A model generated the notes under the pieces. The model did not search any database. It saw nothing but the letters and a program-made list of their open reading frames with translations, and had not been told where the DNA came from. This document shows, in pieces, positions 57,144 through 64,000 of a DNA stretch of 64,000 bases; the first letter of the stretch is position 1; each line of letters starts with the position of its first letter. A program made the translations under genes and the position numbers. The DNA comes from Actinomycetes bacterium (GTDB taxonomy: Bacteria; Actinomycetota; Acidimicrobiia; Acidimicrobiales; GCA-2861595): assembly GCA_023264975.1 (NCBI GenBank), contig JAHFUS010000006.1, positions 1 to 64,000 on the forward strand, in the 5' to 3' direction.

Positions 57144-58773
57144 CGCGGCGGCGCCCCTTGGGCGCGGCCGCCACAGCCCGTTGCCCGACCTGCCCGAGGC
57201 GGTCGACATCTACGACACCACCCTCCGGGACGGCAGCCAGCAGGAGGGCCTCTCCCTCACGGTGGACGACAAGCTCCGGGTCGCCCGCCAGCTCGACCAC
57301 CTCGGTGTCGCCTATATCGAAGGCGGCTGGCCGGGCGCCAACCCCAAGGATGAGGAGTTCTTCCAGCGGGCGCCCGACGAGCTGAAGCTGGAGACCGCCA
57401 CCCTGGTGGCCTTCGGCTCCACCCGCCGGCCACGCAGCCGGACCGACACCGACGACACGCTCCGCCACCTGGTGAAGGCGAAGACCTCGGCCGTGTGCAT
57501 CGTGGGCAAGTCGTGGGACCGCCATGTCACCGAGGCGCTGCGCACTGACCTCGACGAGGCGGTGGCAATGACGAGCGAGTCGGTGGCATTCCTGCGGGCC
57601 AACGGCCTGCGGGTGTTCTTCGACGCCGAGCACTTCTTCGACGGCTACAGGTCCGACCGGGAGTTCACCCTCCGGGTCCTGCGGGCAGCCGAGGAGGCCG
57701 GGGCCGGGACGCTGGTGCTGTGCGACACCAACGGCGGCACGCTGCCCCACGAGGTCGAGCAGATCGTCTCCGAGGTGCGGGCTGAGGTGTCCGCCCAGAT
57801 CGGCCTGCACTTCCACAACGACGGGGGTTGCGGGGTGGCCAACACCCTCACCGGCGTCCGCCTCGGCGCCACCCATGTGCAGGGATGCGTGAACGGCTAC
57901 GGCGAACGCACCGGCAACGCCGACCTGTGCGCCGCCATCGGTGACCTCAGCGTCAAGATGGGCGTGCGCACCATCGACCCGGAGCGACTGGAGCGGCTGC
58001 GGCCGGTGTCCCACCACATCGCCGAGCTGGTCAACATCGCCCCCAACCCGCAGCAGCCGTTCGTGGGCCACTCGGCCTTCGCCCACAAGGCCGGCCTGCA
58101 CACGTCGGCGATCGCCCGGGGCCGCGACCTCTACGAGCACATCCCGCCCGACACCGTAGGGAACGGCTCCCGCTTCGTGGTCAGCGAGCTGGCCGGCCGG
58201 TCCACCCTCGCCCTGAAGGCCGAGCAACTCGGTCTCGCCCTCGACGGCTCGGCGCTGGGCGCGGTGCTGGAGCAGCTCAAGGACCTGGAGCACCGCGGGT
58301 ACCACTTCGAGGTGGCCGACGGGTCCCTGGAGCTGTTGATGCGCAGGGCGACCGGGTGGGAGCAACCCTTCTTCCGGCTGGAGTCGTTCCGGGTGATCAC
58401 CGAGCAGCGCGAGGACCACCACTTCGACACCGAGGCCACCATCAAGGTCCATGTGCAGGGCGAACGGGTGGTGGCCACGGGGGAGGGCAACGGCCCCGTC
58501 AACGCCCTCGACGCAGCGCTGCGCCGGGCGGTGGGGGAGAAGTACCCGGCGCTGTCCGGCGTCCACCTCACCGACTACAAGGTTCGGGTGCTCGACACGT
58601 CGAAGGGCACGGGCGCCGTCACCCGGGTGCTGATCGACTCGACCGACGGCGAGCACACATGGTCCACCATCGGCGTGTCGGAGAACATCATCGAGGCGTC
58701 GTGGCAGGCCCTTTCCGATGCCGTCGTCTACGGTCTGCTCCACAGCGCCGCGGGCGCCGACGACAAGGGGTAG
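57124..58773 (+). CDS. cimA: (R)-citramalate synthase
   Basis: 549 residues. IYDTTLRDGSQQEGLSLTVD, YIEGGWPGANPKDEEFFQ, LHFHNDGGCGVANTLTGVRL and the C-terminal dimer/regulatory domain (ALDAALRRAVGEKYPALSGV) are the CimA form of the IPMS family; the DGSQQEG motif separates it from LeuA. It makes citramalate from pyruvate and acetyl-CoA, giving a threonine-independent route to isoleucine. This agrees with Ile and Val codons in the operon leader. No ilvA is in the window. Confidence 0.94.
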   Translation: MNTSTRDAAAPLGRGRHSPLPDLPEAVDIYDTTLRDGSQQEGLSLTVDDKLRVARQLDHLGVAYIEGGWPGANPKDEEFFQRAPDELKLETATLVAFGSTRRPRSRTDTDDTLRHLVKAKTSAVCIVGKSWDRHVTEALRTDLDEAVAMTSESVAFLRANGLRVFFDAEHFFDGYRSDREFTLRVLRAAEEAGAGTLVLCDTNGGTLPHEVEQIVSEVRAEVSAQIGLHFHNDGGCGVANTLTGVRLGATHVQGCVNGYGERTGNADLCAAIGDLSVKMGVRTIDPERLERLRPVSHHIAELVNIAPNPQQPFVGHSAFAHKAGLHTSAIARGRDLYEHIPPDTVGNGSRFVVSELAGRSTLALKAEQLGLALDGSALGAVLEQLKDLEHRGYHFEVADGSLELLMRRATGWEQPFFRLESFRVITEQREDHHFDTEATIKVHVQGERVVATGEGNGPVNALDAALRRAVGEKYPALSGVHLTDYKVRVLDTSKGTGAVTRVLIDSTDGEHTWSTIGVSENIIEASWQALSDAVVYGLLHSAAGADDKG

Positions 58774-58778
58774 ACGGC

Positions 58779-59288
58779 GTGGCCCAACCGGAGTTCGTCC
58801 CGCTCCATGCAGGAGACAGGGTGCGTGCCGCGGAGCGCCTACCCGCCCATGGTGGGTGGCGCCAGGACCGCCCGGCCGAACTGCTTTCGCCCGATCTGCC
58901 CACCGGGGAGCGCTTCGGTTCGCCCGGTCCCGACCAGGGCTACGCACTCACCCTGGCCGGGCGCTTCGCCGACCGCCTGAAGCCGGCGCCCGGCGAGCAC
59001 CACGAGGACGCCGTCGCCGGAGCGGTCGGTGTGGCCATGCGGCGGGCGTCGATGTTCGGGCGGGCGCCGGTGATCCACGATCTCGACCTTGCCTTCACCC
59101 TGTTCGGGTATCTGGGCGACGCGCCGGCGGACCTCGTGACGTTCCGGGCACCGCTGCTGCAAGGCGCGGCGCACAGCTACTGGGTGCAGCGCGACGTGGT
59201 CGACAAGGTGAAGCAGGAGACCCTGCGCATGACGCCGGTCCAGGTGCGGGCCAAGCTCGCCGAGTGGCCGAGCCTGTTCACCTCATGA
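58779..59288 (+). CDS. Conserved protein of unknown function
   Basis: 169 residues from GTG 58779, five bases after cimA. It begins AQPEFVPLHAGDRVRAAERL and has YALTLAGRFADRLKPAPGEH, HDLDLAFTLFGYLGDAPADL and HSYWVQRDVVDKVKQETLRM. It resembles conserved actinobacterial proteins without a function that I know. Overlaps the next gene by ATGA, so it belongs to the same transcript. Confidence 0.7.
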   Translation: MAQPEFVPLHAGDRVRAAERLPAHGGWRQDRPAELLSPDLPTGERFGSPGPDQGYALTLAGRFADRLKPAPGEHHEDAVAGAVGVAMRRASMFGRAPVIHDLDLAFTLFGYLGDAPADLVTFRAPLLQGAAHSYWVQRDVVDKVKQETLRMTPVQVRAKLAEWPSLFTS

Positions 59289-60151
59289 GCGTCGACACCT
59301 TCGAGCTCGAGGCCGGTGACTTCACGTTCACCGCCCACGCCGCCGGGCCCGAGGACGGCCGGCTCGTCCTCCTCCTCCATGGCTTTCCGCAGAACTCGTT
59401 CGAGTGGCGCCACCAGATGGCGGCGTTGGCCGCCGCCGGATACCGGGCCGTTGCCTTCGACCAGCGCGGGTACTCGCCGGGCGCCCGTCCCGAGGGCGTG
59501 GAGCAGTACCGCATGGAGCATCTGGTGGCCGACGTGCTGGCCGTGGCTGATGAGCTCGGTGCCCACCGACTCGACCTGGTGGGCCACGACTGGGGTGGCG
59601 CGGTCGCGTGGTTGGTCGCCGCCCACTACCCGCAGCGGGTGCGCACGCTCACGGCCGTGTCCATGCCGCACCCCGCCGCGTTCGCACTGGCCCTCTCGGG
59701 CGGCGACCCCGATCAGGCGGCCAAGTCCTCCTACATTGAGATGCTGCGCCAGGAGGGGACGGCCGAGGAGGCCCTCCTCGCCGGCGATGGCCGGGGCCTG
59801 CGGCGCGTCCTGGCCGCCACCGGCCACCCTTACCCCGACAACACTGACGAGTACATTCGGCTGCTCTCCGAGCCCGGTGCGCTCACCGGCGCCCTGAACT
59901 GGTACCGGGCCGTGTCGGTGAGCGAGGCGGCAGCCCGCTCGGCCGGTGGGCTCAAGGTTCAGGTGCCCACCATGTACGTGTGGGGCGACGCCGACGCCGC
60001 CCTCGGTCGGGTGGCGGCCGAAAGGAGTGCCGAGTTCGTGGAGGGCCCGTACCGCTTCGAGGTGCTCGAAGGGGTAGGCCATTGGATCCCCGAAGAGGTC
60101 CCCGACGACCTCAGCAAGCTCCTCCTGGAGCACCTGTCCTCCCACGGCTGA
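59285..60151 (+). CDS. Alpha/beta hydrolase (epoxide hydrolase-like)
   Basis: 288 residues. LLLHGFPQNSFEWRHQMAAL holds the HGFP motif, the nucleophile elbow is VGHDWGGAVAW (Asp nucleophile, as in epoxide hydrolases and haloalkane dehalogenases), YVWGDADAALG carries the acid and GVGHWIPEE the His. Substrate unknown. It overlaps the preceding gene by four bases. Confidence 0.88.
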   Translation: MSVDTFELEAGDFTFTAHAAGPEDGRLVLLLHGFPQNSFEWRHQMAALAAAGYRAVAFDQRGYSPGARPEGVEQYRMEHLVADVLAVADELGAHRLDLVGHDWGGAVAWLVAAHYPQRVRTLTAVSMPHPAAFALALSGGDPDQAAKSSYIEMLRQEGTAEEALLAGDGRGLRRVLAATGHPYPDNTDEYIRLLSEPGALTGALNWYRAVSVSEAAARSAGGLKVQVPTMYVWGDADAALGRVAAERSAEFVEGPYRFEVLEGVGHWIPEEVPDDLSKLLLEHLSSHG

Positions 60152-60250
60152 GCGCAGTTCGGCCGGCTGGCGCCGTCCGGTCTGCGAAAACGGTCCGTTC
60201 CGGTGGTGTTTAGCTGACCAGAGCGCCTGTGTCGGTGCGACACTGAGGCG

Positions 60251-61399
60251 ATGCAGCCGATCCTGCTGACCGACGAGCAGCGGGAGTTCCGCTCGGTCCT
60301 GCGCCGGTTCAGCGAGGGAAAGATCGCGCCGCGCGCGGCCGAGGTCGACGAGCGGGCCGAGTTCTCGTGGGACAACTACCGGGACTGCGTGGCCATGGAG
60401 CTGCCGTCGCTGGGTGTGCCCACCGAGTACGGCGGGGCAGGCGCCGACGCCGTCACCCAGGCGATCATGGTCGAAGAGCTGGCGCGGGTGTGCGCGTCGA
60501 CCAGCCTCATGATGCTCATCTCCAAGCTCGGGATGATCCCAGTTATCAACTGGGGCTCGGAGGAGCTGAAGCAGGCCTACCTGCCACGTGTCGCCTCAGG
60601 TCAGGCGCAGGCGTCATACTGCCTCTCGGAGCCCGACGCCGGCTCCGACGTGGCCGCCATGTCCGCCCGGGCCGTCCGCGACGGCGACTCATACGTGCTC
60701 AACGGCGTGAAGTACTGGACCACGAACGCCGGCATCTCCGACACCTACACGGTGTTCGCCAAGACCGACCCGGCCGCCGGCCACCGGGGCATCTCCTGCT
60801 TCCTCGTGGAGCGCGACTGGGGCCTGCGGATCGGCAAGCTGGAGAAGAAGCTCGGGGTGCGGGGCAGCCCCACAGGTGAGGTGCTCCTCGAGGACGTGCG
60901 GGTCCCCGCCACCCACCGCATCGGCGAGGAAGGGCAGGGCTTCTACATCGCCATGGGTACGCTCGACCGCAGCCGGCCCTCGATCGGCGCCCAAGCGGTC
61001 GGCATCGCCCAGGGGGCCATCGACTACGCAGCGGGCTACGTCAAGCAACGCCGCCAGTTCGGGCGGCCGCTGGCCGAGCTGCAGGGCCTCCAGTTCATGC
61101 TGGCCGACATGGCCATGAGGACCGAGGCGGCCCGGGGCCTGGTGTACCGGGCCTGCGCCCTCATCGACGCCGGCGCCGACGGGGCGGCGGAGCTGAGCGC
61201 GGCCGGCGCAATGGCCAAGTGCTTTGCCTCCGACACGGCGATGGCCGTCACCACGGACGCCGTGCAACTGCTGGGCGGCTACGGCTATACCCGCGACTTC
61301 CCGGTGGAGCGCATGATGCGTGACGCAAAGATCACCCAGATCTACGAGGGCACCAACCAGATCCAGCGGATCGTGATCGCGAAGAACCTTCTGCGGTAA
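60251..61399 (+). CDS. Acyl-CoA dehydrogenase
   Basis: 382 residues from ATG 60251, six bases after GACACT. FAD and substrate motifs [34 protein letters not shown] and the end [20 protein letters not shown], with the catalytic Glu in [10 protein letters not shown] (E366), as in short-chain acyl-CoA dehydrogenases. It starts beta-oxidation or branched acyl-CoA breakdown. No etfAB nearby. Confidence 0.94.
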   Translation: MQPILLTDEQREFRSVLRRFSEGKIAPRAAEVDERAEFSWDNYRDCVAMELPSLGVPTEYGGAGADAVTQAIMVEELARVCASTSLMMLISKLGMIPVINWGSEELKQAYLPRVASGQAQASYCLSEPDAGSDVAAMSARAVRDGDSYVLNGVKYWTTNAGISDTYTVFAKTDPAAGHRGISCFLVERDWGLRIGKLEKKLGVRGSPTGEVLLEDVRVPATHRIGEEGQGFYIAMGTLDRSRPSIGAQAVGIAQGAIDYAAGYVKQRRQFGRPLAELQGLQFMLADMAMRTEAARGLVYRACALIDAGADGAAELSAAGAMAKCFASDTAMAVTTDAVQLLGGYGYTRDFPVERMMRDAKITQIYEGTNQIQRIVIAKNLLR

Positions 61400-61654
61400 G
61401 GGGTTTGTGGCTCCGGCGCCGGCACGGGAACATCGCTGGCACCGGTCATGGAGTCACTGACGTTCGGCAGGGTGAACCCGCTCGGATGCAGGTAGTGCTG
61501 CAGGTAGCACTATCGGGGGAGGTGACAATGAGCCGATCGGACTCTGGCAACCGGGTCCGATCCGGCTCACAATGCGAACGGGCCGGTCCCCTGCCGGCTG
61601 GAGCGAGTGGCCAGGGCTCGGGCCCCGCCCGTCAGGAGAGCCCGAGGGAAACCC

Positions 61655-61849
61655 ATGGACGTGTTCGGGATGGTCCGGGCGGCCTACGGGCGCGCGGCAC
61701 GGCAGTGGAGCAGGTGCCAGCACGGTGCCGCACTCGTCGAGTACGGGCTCCTGATCGCCTTCATCGCCGTGACCTGCCTCGCAGCAGTGGCCTACATAGG
61801 CGGCTGGGCCAACGACGCCCTGACGTCGATCGGCAATCGGATCCAGTAA
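61655..61849 (+). CDS. Flp-type pilin
   Basis: 64 residues from ATG 61655 with GAGGGAA upstream. A short cytoplasmic start (MDVFGMVRAAYGRAARQWSR) is followed by the class III pilin signature GAALVEYGLLIAFIAVTCLA, with the Glu-Tyr pair after the cleavage site, and a short tail. Flp pilins form Tad pili; no tad genes are adjacent, so assembly genes must be elsewhere. The 255-bp gap before it has a good ribosome site at ATG 61528, but that frame looks non-coding. Confidence 0.85.
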   Translation: MDVFGMVRAAYGRAARQWSRCQHGAALVEYGLLIAFIAVTCLAAVAYIGGWANDALTSIGNRIQ

Positions 61850-61941
61850 GCAAGGCCGCCCGCCGCCGTGTGATTGCCGCCGGCGCGGGTTGTGACCGAT
61901 ACTGGTGGTTGCGTCCGCACTGGCCGAAAAGCGGACCCGAC

Positions 61942-62397
61942 GTGACCCCGCCTTCCCCGTCCGACTCCGAGTGGTTCGACGACCCTCGCCTCGAGGAGAT
62001 CTTCGCCTCGTGGGCCGAGAGCAACCATCCCTCCACCCGCGACACCAGTGCCAAGACCCCTGACCCGGCCGCCGAGGGGGAGGCCGAGCGGCCGCCCGGG
62101 GACGCCGGCGCGGGGGACGCCGGCGCAGTGGATGCCGGCGGGGGGGACGTCGGCGGGGGGGACGTCGGGGACGACCTCGACGCCCGGAGCGCCGCCGGCG
62201 CCGACGTGGACTGGGACGTACCGGACCTCCGCCAGGCGTGGACCGGGGCCGACACCGATCCGGCCCCGGGCCCGCCGGAGGCCACCGGGCCCGATCCGCA
62301 GCCCGAGCCGCCGGCCGAGGGCGGCCCCTGGGCCCGCGACCGCGACGACGTCATCCCCGCTTCCCGCCGGCGGCGGTGGGGACGCCGCAAGGGCTGA
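61942..62397 (+). CDS. Acidic low-complexity protein, unknown
   Basis: 151 residues from GTG 61942. DSEWFDDPRLEEIFASWAES opens it; the middle is a run of Gly-Asp-Ala/Val (AGAGDAGAVDAGGGDVGGGD) from short imperfect DNA repeats, and the end is basic (SRRRRWGRRKG). Probably disordered. Function and family not known. Confidence 0.55.
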   Translation: MTPPSPSDSEWFDDPRLEEIFASWAESNHPSTRDTSAKTPDPAAEGEAERPPGDAGAGDAGAVDAGGGDVGGGDVGDDLDARSAAGADVDWDVPDLRQAWTGADTDPAPGPPEATGPDPQPEPPAEGGPWARDRDDVIPASRRRRWGRRKG

Positions 62398-62406
62398 CCG
62401 GGCCGC

Positions 62407-62607
62407 TCAGATCCTCCGCCGCAGCGGATGGTCCTCGGGCACCTCCACCAGGCGCAGCTCGTTCCCCTTCGGGTCGGTCACCCAGCACTCCACCTGGCCC
62501 CACGGCATCGCTGCCGCCTCCTTCACCACGGTGACGCCGGCCCGGCGGAGCCGGGGACGCGCAGAGCGCGCCGCCTCGTCCCGTAGGTACCAGCGGGACA
62601 TCGGCAT
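62407..62607 (-). pseudogene. Truncated VOC/glyoxalase-like domain
   Basis: The 66-residue frame has the C-terminal half of a VOC domain (LRRAGVTVVKEAAAMPWGQV, CWVTDPKGNELRLVEVP), including the metal-ligand Glu region. The N-terminal half should lie at 62610-62760, where coding-like sequence (AAEAVEEATKAARPFEE) is in a different frame. I read it as a broken gene; a free half-domain is less likely. Confidence 0.5.
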
Positions 62608-62744
62608 CTACGCGAGAACTCGGCTCCTCGAAGGGGCGGGCCGCCTTCGTGGCCTCTTCCACCGCCTCGGCGGCCAGGCCACCATGGCGCCGTCCGATCC
62701 GTCGCCGTTGGGCCCGGAGCCCGCATCGGCGCCGGCCGACTTCT

Positions 62745-63146
62745 CTAGGCGCCCGACTTCCCGGTCGCCGGAGCCTTCTTGGCCGGGGCCTTCCCGGCCG
62801 GCTGCTCGTGCTTGGCGCCGCCGCCATCGCCGTCGCTGCTGGCCTCGGTCTTGGCCGGTGCCTTCCTGGCCGGCGTCGCCTTGGCGCCCCCCGATTTCTT
62901 GACCGGCGCGGCGTGGTCGTGGTCGTGCGCCTCGCCGTGGTGTTCCTGTTCGAAGTTCTCGTGCGGGTAGTGGGCGTGCGAGATCTGGGCATGGTCGTGC
63001 TCATGCTCGTGTTCGGAGCTGAGGTGGTCGAACCCACCTGCTAACCGGTTGTGGTTGTGGGTCACGTGGTAATGCCGGTGCACGTGCACCAGCGCCTCGT
63101 GTTCGTGTGTGTCCCACTCCCCGTGCTGCTCGTGGCCCTCAGCCAT
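62745..63146 (-). CDS. Histidine-rich protein with Ala-Lys-Pro tail
   Basis: 133 residues from an ATG at 63146. More than 20 His occur in the first 81 residues, many in HxH steps (VHVHRHYHVTHNHN, SSEHEHEHDHAQISHAHYPH, GEAHDHDH). The tail is Lys/Ala/Pro-rich (APAKTEASSDGDGGG, AGKAPAKKAPATGKSGA), histone H1-like. His clusters suggest binding of Ni, Zn, Co or Cu; the tail could bind DNA or acidic polymers. Function unknown. Confidence 0.8.
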   Translation of the reverse strand: MAEGHEQHGEWDTHEHEALVHVHRHYHVTHNHNRLAGGFDHLSSEHEHEHDHAQISHAHYPHENFEQEHHGEAHDHDHAAPVKKSGGAKATPARKAPAKTEASSDGDGGGAKHEQPAGKAPAKKAPATGKSGA

Positions 63147-63213
63147 AGTCCCTCCTGCGTCGGTCGACGTTGTAGCGCTTCCCCCTATCCGAACAGGCGT
63201 AGCAGGCAACACC

Positions 63214-63998
63214 CTAAGCCTGGGACGGTGGCGATGCCGACGCGGTCCCCGGCCACCAGATGGCCGCCACCCGGTGCTCGAGCGGCGGCAGCGTCCGCAG
63301 CAGCTCGGCGATCTCCTCGTCGCGCTCAGGGCCGACCAGAAGCCGGCGTCGGGCGAAGGCCACCCGGTCCGGCGTGACGTCGCGGGGCCGGGGCGGGAGC
63401 ACCACGTCCTCGCGAGCGGCGTCGATGCCGAGGGCGGCGATCACCCCCTCTATCTCGTCGGCCACGACCCGGTCGGGGCGGGCGACGCCGTGGATCGCCT
63501 CCCACATCGGGGGGGTTCAGGCCGAGCGGGGGAGCGTGGGACGAGATCTCAAGGACGACCCGCCGCAGGGCCTTCTCCGTGAGAGCGGTGAGGAAGTCCT
63601 CGATGTCGTCGGCGAAGTAGAGGGCGTGGTGACTGACGACCACGTCGACCGGCTCGATCTGGTTGGCCACGTCGGGCCAGGCGCCGAGGACGGCCCGGGC
63701 CTCGACCCCAGCCGTGCGTGCGCTCGCCCGGAAGGAATCGAGCATGCCTTCGAGGCGGTCGACACCCACGACGAGCCCGGCCCGGGGCGCCAGACCGAGG
63801 CTGGAGGCGCCGCCACCGACACCCACGTCGAGCACCGACCCACCCTGTGGCAGTGCCTCCAGGGCCCGCAGGCGCGACAGCCGGGGCGGCTGCTCGGCGT
63901 CCTCCTCCGGTCGCCAACGGAACATCTCGGGCTCGAAGGGTGAACGTGGGCTCGGGGGACGGCTGCCGCATCCACTCGGGGACGGCGGCGTCGTACAT
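63214..63998 (-). pseudogene. Class I SAM methyltransferase with two +1 frameshifts
   Basis: Start ATG 63998 (MYDAAVPEWMRQPSP). The frame must shift at the G5 run 63954-63958 to reach SPRSPFEPEMFRWRPEE, and at the G7 run 63509-63515 to reach PMWEAIHGVARPDRVVADE. The motif I sequence is VLDVGVGGGASSLGLAPR, with VVVSHHALYFADDIEDFL later. Total length is 785 bases, exactly two more than 261 codons, so each run has one extra base. Substrate unknown. Confidence 0.75.
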
Positions 63999-64000
63999 CG

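Noticed and set aside
61400..61654. Possible riboswitch or small gene before the Flp pilin (ATG 61528 with GGGGGAGG)
   Set aside because: No GEMM (c-di-GMP) consensus; the frame from 61528 is Arg/Pro-rich shadow sequence that runs through the pilin gene in another frame.

Overview
The window is about 64 kb of very GC-rich DNA with strongly GC-biased third codon positions, GTG and TTG starts, many ATGA-type gene overlaps and many start codons lying 6-9 bases after a TANNNT hexamer. These traits fit a high-GC actinobacterium. The GlgE pathway, GatCAB, a PASTA kinase, an NdgR/LtbR-like IclR gene beside leuCD, SCP2, DUF3105 and 3D-domain proteins agree; the class Acidimicrobiia is my best guess (inference). 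No rRNA, tRNA, CRISPR array, prophage or intact insertion sequence was seen.

Layout. 1-2.3 kb: an ATP-grasp ligase of the graspetide (MvdC/MvdD-like) type next to an astacin-like zinc protease that carries eight PETIKERA-type octapeptide repeats. 2.4-12.8 kb: a DNA glycosylase, a perfect 77-bp triplication, then a glycogen/trehalose operon (glgE-treS-mak-glgB-GH57). 12.8-29.4 kb: housekeeping genes (galT, cysteine desulfurase-mnmA, ligA, a PASTA kinase, gatCAB) with several small membrane or unknown proteins. 29.4-59 kb: a branched-chain amino acid and serine region (ilvD, ilvBNC, serC, an aspartate aminotransferase, serA, leuA, leuCD with its IclR regulator, leuB-ilvE-cimA), interrupted by unrelated genes. 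59-64 kb: hydrolase, acyl-CoA dehydrogenase, a lone Flp pilin, a His-rich protein and a methyltransferase broken by two C-run frameshifts.

The most coherent regulatory system is a set of three transcription attenuators. In front of ilvBNC, leuA and leuB-ilvE-cimA lie 10-13 codon leader peptides ([35 protein letters not shown]) whose Ile-Leu-Val, Leu-Leu-Leu or Val/Ile codons match the pathway. Each is followed by a hairpin that begins at or just after the leader stop codon and then by a terminator with a T-run. leuCD is instead controlled from a 17-bp palindrome in the 54-bp gap shared with the IclR gene.

Other unusual signals are a family of four near-identical AT-richer palindromes that sit at gene ends and supply stop codons; a CooC-like ATPase with one in-frame TGA where CooC proteins carry metal-binding Cys; a 15-bp minisatellite inside a frameshifted gene; and a degraded GNAT acetyltransferase motif antisense to another gene's tail. 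Functions are assigned from family motifs read by eye; no database search was run.
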